The translations under genes and the position numbers were made by a program. Of a DNA stretch of 64,000 nucleotides, positions 59,060 to 64,000 are shown in pieces. Where the stretch lies: assembly GCF_000003815.2 (NCBI RefSeq), contig NC_049983.1, positions 5,577,042 to 5,641,041 on the forward strand, in the 5' to 3' direction. This DNA is from Branchiostoma floridae. Taxonomy: Eukaryota; Chordata; Leptocardii; Amphioxiformes; Branchiostomatidae. The first letter of the stretch is position 1. Each line of letters starts with the position of its first letter. The notes under the pieces were generated by a model. It was not told where the DNA came from, ran no database searches, and saw nothing but the letters and a program-made list of their open reading frames with translations.

Positions 59060-59440
59060 TGTTGTTTTTTTCATCTTGGATCGGTCCGAATAAAAACAGA
59101 CCTGAAAAAAAATCACTGGACCGGATTGTGGACCGACTGTGGAAAATCAGCATTATATGGCCAGGGGTTTACACGTTTGGGCACTTACTGGCTCAAGAAA
59201 ATACATTTTTGTAAGTAGAGAAGAGTTCATTATAAAGAGCAGTCTATACCAAGTTTCTACTGTCAAACTTACTCCAGTTTACATGAAGACAGGACTGTGG
59301 TAGTCTAAAACTCTGCCAAATAGAGTTCTCTTTTGCAGAAAATTTTATCACCACTTAAAGTATCGTCCATTCACAAGTTTTCACAATTAGGTCCAGGTTG
59401 AGGTCCATGCTTCGACCTGAATTTTCTGTACCGTAATACT
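59060..59440. mobile_element. ACCGGT-type element, copy 4, decayed
   Basis: Contains 'ggatcggtccgaataaaaac', 'tttacacgtttgggcactta' and the end-like 'gaattttctgtaccgtaata', matching the other copies. Ends are incomplete. Confidence 0.55.
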
Positions 59441-59742
59441 TAATTAAATTAAATACTTAATTAAATTAAATACGTAATTGTATATGACTTGGCCAGGAAC
59501 ACTTGAATGACAGGTGCCAACTGCACGGCAAACACTATCAAACTTTAATTGATATACTTTATTTATTATTTATACTTAATGAAGTTTTGATCTAAAGAAA
59601 ACTGATGATTTGTTAGTTTCCTGAAACATTTTACTCTAAATGTATGCTGTTTTGTTTACAAGAAGTATACTTTAGGTGTAAAAAAATGTTGTTTTTCCTA
59701 ATTTTATCAATACATGACATGATTGCTGTATTACACATATGA

Positions 59743-59824
59743 TACAGCTACCCAGGGCAAAACAACACGGCAATAGCGACATAAAATCCTGAGCCAACTT
59801 GAAAACTTTGGATAAACCTCAAAG
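59743..59824 (+). promoter_or_regulatory. unit 3 upstream module B, 5' part lost
   Basis: 'acagctacccagggcaaaac' through 'cctgagccaact' to donor CCTCAAAG|GTCAGT matches module B of units 1 and 2. The TATA-like upstream half is not found next to it. Confidence 0.4.
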
Positions 59825-60492
59825 GTCAGTCTCTTCTGTTGACAGAAGATTATCTATCAAGCAAGATACTGAATATAGTTACGTAGACTTGTGCAATTAT
59901 GCCTGACATTCAGGAGCGCCATAGCCTAATTAAACCACCAGGCCACACCCACAACACCAGACACACAATCTTGCAACCCTAGGTTTTAGATTCTGAAGTA
60001 ACTTCACATGATGACAGTAACTCTCTTGTTTTCCTGTATTTCTTATCCCACTGAAATATGTTTTGTTAGTACAGTTCACTTCACACATCTTAACTAGCTT
60101 TGCTCTGAAAAATTCTAATTTTCTTAAAACTTGTGTTGGTGGAAATTGTACCCCTAGTTTTTACCAAAATACATTGACTGTAATAGATTTTTTGTTTATT
60201 CATCCTCGACCAGTAAAATTCTGACTTTCATGGCACCTTCAAACTGTATAACATAAAGACTTGTATAAACTTCTAAACTTTGTTCAATTTGTTCTGCAGC
60301 ATTGTACATTGTAGCAGCCCTCCCAATCTGCTGAATTCTTAAATGGCCTACAATATGTCCAATCAGTTTTCTTCAATTCAATCAACTCATTCATATAAGT
60401 ACATGTGTAAGACTAATATAGAGCTGTTTGCCACAGTTGCTATTAGTTGTCTGAGTTTCTTGTTTCTTGCTCCTTTCAGGTGAGAAAATAAG

Positions 60493-62367
60493 ATGGGAAG
60501 AAAGGTACGAGAAATGTTGATTTTTCTCCTCATCCTCATAAAGGAGCCCAACATGCCAGAAGCTGTTGGCTCATGTAGCCGTACACAAAATTCAGCATAC
60601 ATGTATAAACAGGGGCTCACTGCCATTCCTCAGAACCTGCCAACATCCATCACCTTCCTGAAGTTGGAAAGAAATCCGATCACAGCCTTAAGTCAGTCAG
60701 AGCTATTGAGGTATAAGATGCTGGAAAGACTGGACCTGTTCAGCAATAAGATTGCTAAAATTGAACCTGGGGCATTCTCACATCTGTTAAAACTAGAATT
60801 TTTGTTCCTGCATTATAATAAGATTACTAACATTGAAGCTGAGGCATTCTCAAACTTGTCAAAACTCAAACATTTGTACCTGAATGTTAATAAAATAACT
60901 AACATTGAACCTAAGGCATTCTCAAATCTAACTAACCTCCAATATTTGTACCTACAACACAACCGCATAACTGATATTGAGATTGGAATGTTTTCCAAAC
61001 TATTCCAGCTCCAAAAGCTTAACCTGTTCTCCAACGAGATAACCAAGATTCATTCTGAGACATTTTCAAATCTTACCCAGCTACATATACTACATCTTTA
61101 CTCCAACCGCATAACTAACATTGAGCCTGGGACATTCTCAAACTTATTCAAGCTCAGAGAACTGAGCTTGTACTCTAACAAGATCATCAAGATTCAACCT
61201 GGCACATTTTCAAATCTTCCTCAGCTCATTAGGTTGTCACTGCAGTCAAACCAAATATCTTTCCTTCAAAAGTCTGCTCACCACATGTTGTCAACTATTC
61301 CTATCATCAATATTGACAAAAACCCCTGGCAGTGTGACTGTAGGATGGTTCCTTTCAGGAAAGAGATGACAGGTAACCAGACATTTGAAAACCAGATAAC
61401 ATGTGTGAAGCCTGCCAAATTCTCGGGACAAAAGCTAAAAGATATCAATCCTGAAGATCTGACATGTAAAGAGTCAAGCATGTCAACCATGCCCAATATT
61501 CGTGCCTCATTCAAATCATCTGATCATGGGCTATCAACATCTTCTTTTGCAAGCAACATGCAAAGCAATGCTGATCTGACAGCACGTCCTGTAGGGTCCA
61601 ATTCTGATATAATCCCTGTTGATACCAAAGCCCGGTTATTCCCCTCATCTGCAGTGACCACATCCTCTGCATTGTCCACATCCTCTGCAGTGACCACAAA
61701 TTCTTCCTCTGGCAATATCCAAAACAATGTTGAACCAACAGCCGGCCCTGTAGGCTCTACTTCGGCCACACTGGCAATTGATACCCAGGCCTTTTTACCA
61801 TCAACTACTTCAACAGCATCCACATCTTCTTCATTTGGCAATACCAAAACCTATGCTGAATCACATCCTCCAACATCACCTCCACTGCTTGCAATCACTG
61901 ATGCTTCAGGAAAAACAGGAGGCAACAGTTACCCTAAATCTGATACTAGTATCTCTCTACCCATTTTCATTGCCTCCCTTAGTGGTACAGCAGCTGGCAT
62001 TGCCCTGATTGTAACCATCATTCTCACCATCTGGTACAAGAGAAAAGCTAAGAATCCTTCTTCAGGCCCAAACCCCACAGATAATTTGAGCACCCCAAAC
62101 ACCACAGCTGTTGTAACCAGTCTGACAGGGCAGGGACAATCTCAAACTATCCCCGAGTCCTCAACTCTCAGGAATCCCTCAATGTCCTATACACAACAGC
62201 CTCCCCCACTTCCTCCTCCTCGTAAAGTTGTTGCTGCAATACATGAGAATAAGAATTCAGGTTCATATGACCCTCACTTCTACCAACCTCTGAAAAAGAC
62301 AGAGACTATAAATGGGCCCCTGGATGCCAATGACTACTTAATATTGGTACCAAATTCCAATACCTGA
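60493..62367 (+). CDS. LRR receptor gene 3: intact transmembrane receptor with YxxL tail
   Basis: An acceptor (ctcctttcag, ending 60479) precedes ATG 60493; the 624-codon frame is uninterrupted. Signal peptide (MLIFLLILI) and LRR-NT lead into nine full 24-residue LRRs (for example LQYLYLQHNRITDIE) plus a cap repeat. The LRR-CT begins NPWQCDCRMV at about residue 277. A Ser/Thr-rich stalk, shorter than in gene 2, is followed by a membrane helix at about 493-518 (GTAAGIALIVTIIL) and a basic stop (YKRKAK). The tail has PPPLPPPRK (SH3-type), then Tyr597 in YQPL and Tyr615 in YLIL. YxxL pairs resemble ITAM/hemITAM or endocytic motifs, but the gap of 14 is longer than in classical ITAMs. The layout recalls lamprey VLRs and GPIb-like receptors. 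Ligand and function are unknown; an innate immune or recognition role is inference. Confidence 0.93.
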   Translation: MGRKVREMLIFLLILIKEPNMPEAVGSCSRTQNSAYMYKQGLTAIPQNLPTSITFLKLERNPITALSQSELLRYKMLERLDLFSNKIAKIEPGAFSHLLKLEFLFLHYNKITNIEAEAFSNLSKLKHLYLNVNKITNIEPKAFSNLTNLQYLYLQHNRITDIEIGMFSKLFQLQKLNLFSNEITKIHSETFSNLTQLHILHLYSNRITNIEPGTFSNLFKLRELSLYSNKIIKIQPGTFSNLPQLIRLSLQSNQISFLQKSAHHMLSTIPIINIDKNPWQCDCRMVPFRKEMTGNQTFENQITCVKPAKFSGQKLKDINPEDLTCKESSMSTMPNIRASFKSSDHGLSTSSFASNMQSNADLTARPVGSNSDIIPVDTKARLFPSSAVTTSSALSTSSAVTTNSSSGNIQNNVEPTAGPVGSTSATLAIDTQAFLPSTTSTASTSSSFGNTKTYAESHPPTSPPLLAITDASGKTGGNSYPKSDTSISLPIFIASLSGTAAGIALIVTIILTIWYKRKAKNPSSGPNPTDNLSTPNTTAVVTSLTGQGQSQTIPESSTLRNPSMSYTQQPPPLPPPRKVVAAIHENKNSGSYDPHFYQPLKKTETINGPLDANDYLILVPNSNT

Positions 62368-62370
62368 AAA

Positions 62371-64000
62371 TTCAGTCTAAGGGTTCAGAAAAATGGGTTT
62401 CACATAAATTTCATAATCAACAGTTTGTCATCTAACTTGGTATTTCCATATTCCACCTCTTTGGATGTCTACAAAATGTCTACAAAAGTGCAACAATGGT
62501 ACTACTGGTGAGCACATTAAGCGACCTCGTCATGGGCCACATTCCACATATCATTTTACAAAACAAAATCCTGCAAAAGACCCATCATGCTTATCTTTAC
62601 TTCTTCCAATCCCAAAAAAGACCCTGTGATGCTAACGACACCCCTCACTTTCACCAACCCCCAAAAAAGACCCAGTGATGCTGAAACCCCCCTCACATTA
62701 GGCGAAAATCGATCAGATGACGAGTCTGCAAGCTCTAAATTACGAAGAAGCATGACCCTGAAGGGAAGGGGGGGAACTCTGCCATTTCTTCGTCGGCAGC
62801 AGAGTCATGCCTCCTCGTAATTTAGAGCTCGCTGGCTCATCGTCCGATCGATTTTCGCCTAATGTGAGGGGGGTATTATGACACACCTCACTTCTACCAA
62901 CGCATGATAAAGACCAAAAAGCATAATGACACTTCTCACTTCTAACAACCCCTGGAAAAGACATTGCTGATGACACCCTACACCTACCGGTACATTGTAT
63001 TAACCCATGTAAATTATTAGACAAACTTTACGACTTTTAATGGGCCTTACATAATACTATTGATACCCCACACCACTACCAACCACTGCAAAAGAGGCAA
63101 TACTAATGGGCCAGTTGATGCAGATGAATATAAATCTATGATGTTTTCCCAAGGTTATTTTGCATTGGGGTTACACTGTCATTCAATCATTATAAACTTG
63201 TTAATTACCTTCTGCAAAAATCACTGAGAATGAACTGGTAAGAAAAATCAGCTTGTACAACTGGAAAAAAACATGTCAAAGTCACTAATTCGAATTCAAA
63301 AGGATTGTATGCAAATGTCACTCTTATGTAAATCATGTTTAGGCAGTTCCTTTGGTAAGACAATACCAATTTGTATGTTTTGAAACCTTCCTAGAAGTGT
63401 AGCTCCACCTTGCTTTATTTTAGGCTCTTTCACCATTCATCCGTGTAATAACCTAAGATAAAGTACGCACCCCAACTTTGACAACAACTTGGAGTACCTT
63501 TTCAATGTTGAAAAGTTTAAAAAGTGTGCACTTTATTTAAGAAAATACTGAGTAATTGCGACAAAATAGCATAACGGTTACCTTAACACCGACAAAGTCC
63601 TAGGAATAGTAGGACAGAACTGTCTGGTAGTACAAAATTTTATAAAAAGCGGAAACTGAATTACGTATTATGTAACGTTAGTCCAGAAAGTTGTACAACA
63701 AAAACTTTTCTTCAGTGTCCTAATAAGAACTATAAGTAAAACGTAGGTTGAACAGTTTATTGATATAACAAATTTTAATAGTTGATGTAAAAAATTTAAC
63801 AGTTGTTTAATACATTGTGGATAAGAGGAGTATATGTATTACTGTGTAATACTAATTGTAGCATTTAACTACAATGTTAGGAAATGGGTTCAGTTATCTT
63901 GTGTGAGATGTAGGATCTAGAGTAGTGCCTAATATTTAACTCAACTTGTATTTTAAGCCTCAGACTGAAGGTGATTTACTGTATTCTCTTCTATGATTGT
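62371..64000. other. downstream flank of LRR unit 3
   Basis: It starts with relic tail modules at 62570-62690 (DANDTPHFHQPPKKTQ in one frame, with the Tyr changed to His) and again at 62880-62960, separated by a hairpin element. From about 63600 it matches the downstream flanks of genes 1 and 2 ('gaaatgggttcagttat'). No other gene was seen. Confidence 0.65.
62687..62873. mobile_element. 187-bp hairpin element in relic tail sequence of LRR unit 3
   Basis: CCCCCCTCACATTAGGCG at the left pairs with CGCCTAATGTGAGGGGGG at the right. Pairing continues through 'aaaatcgatcagatgac' and 'gctctaaattacga' with a few mismatches. The loop is 'cctgaagggaaggggggg'-like. No coding capacity. Confidence 0.8.

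Noticed and set aside
52865-62367. Lamprey-style VLR assembly cassettes (isolated LRR modules in spacers)
   Set aside because: No free LRR modules were found between the genes; each gene already contains its full LRR set, so gene assembly by cassette copying is not supported here.
1-64000. CRISPR-like or bacterial operon features
   Set aside because: All tandem arrays are eukaryotic satellites or minisatellites without spacer structure, and the genes have spliceosomal introns.

Overview
The window looks like a chordate-type metazoan genome, most likely a lancelet (Branchiostoma). The genes are intron-rich and metazoan. Leucine-rich-repeat (LRR) receptors lie in tandem. Introns and spacers are full of short, terminally inverted DNA elements, and two 100-N scaffold gaps are present. 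The species call is inference; no search was run.

Layout from left to right. (1) 1-3857: a diverged satellite, then the first four coding exons (minus strand) of a major-facilitator transporter resembling SLC37/GlpT organophosphate antiporters. Its 3' part lies off the left edge, and one exon carries an apparent single-base loss. (2) 3858-11712: a GC-rich promoter-like zone, then repeat-rich spacer. (3) 11713-18721: a four-exon ankyrin/SOCS-box gene (plus strand), a Cullin-5 E3 substrate-receptor type. Its exon 2 is preceded by an antisense LINE fragment that appears to supply the 3' splice site. The end of exon 2 with its splice donor is amplified as a minisatellite. (4) 18722-25166: repeat-rich spacer including a clean hAT-type element and hammerhead-like hairpins. 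(5) 25167-30946: a complete six-exon short-chain dehydrogenase of the 11-beta-HSD1/HSD11B1L type (plus strand). (6) 32541-39725: the C-terminal eight exons of the tRNA/mRNA pseudouridine synthase PUS7 (TruD family, minus strand). Its introns hold a 5'-truncated LINE and an 18-bp minisatellite, and one intron uses a GC donor. (7) about 40600-64000: three head-to-tail duplicated units, each with an LRR receptor gene: one broken (44450), one with a frameshift in its stalk (52865) and one intact (60493).

The most interesting system is the LRR cluster. The single-coding-exon receptors have a signal peptide, LRR-NT, 24-residue LRRs, LRR-CT, Ser/Thr-rich stalk, one transmembrane helix and a tail with a proline-rich stretch and YxxL motifs (YQPL and YLIL). 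Paralogues differ in LRR number (5 against 10), stalk length and number of YxxL modules (2 against 4). Each receptor is preceded by two conserved noncoding modules (TATA-like sequence plus exon-like segment plus splice donor) and by a 3' splice acceptor just before the ATG. This suggests duplicated alternative first exons. The 5' exons of PUS7 were not found, so the cluster may sit in a very large PUS7 intron on the opposite strand.

Most remaining sequence is non-autonomous transposons. Several can be proven because duplicated neighbouring units provide matching empty sites. No tRNA, rRNA or CRISPR was recognised.
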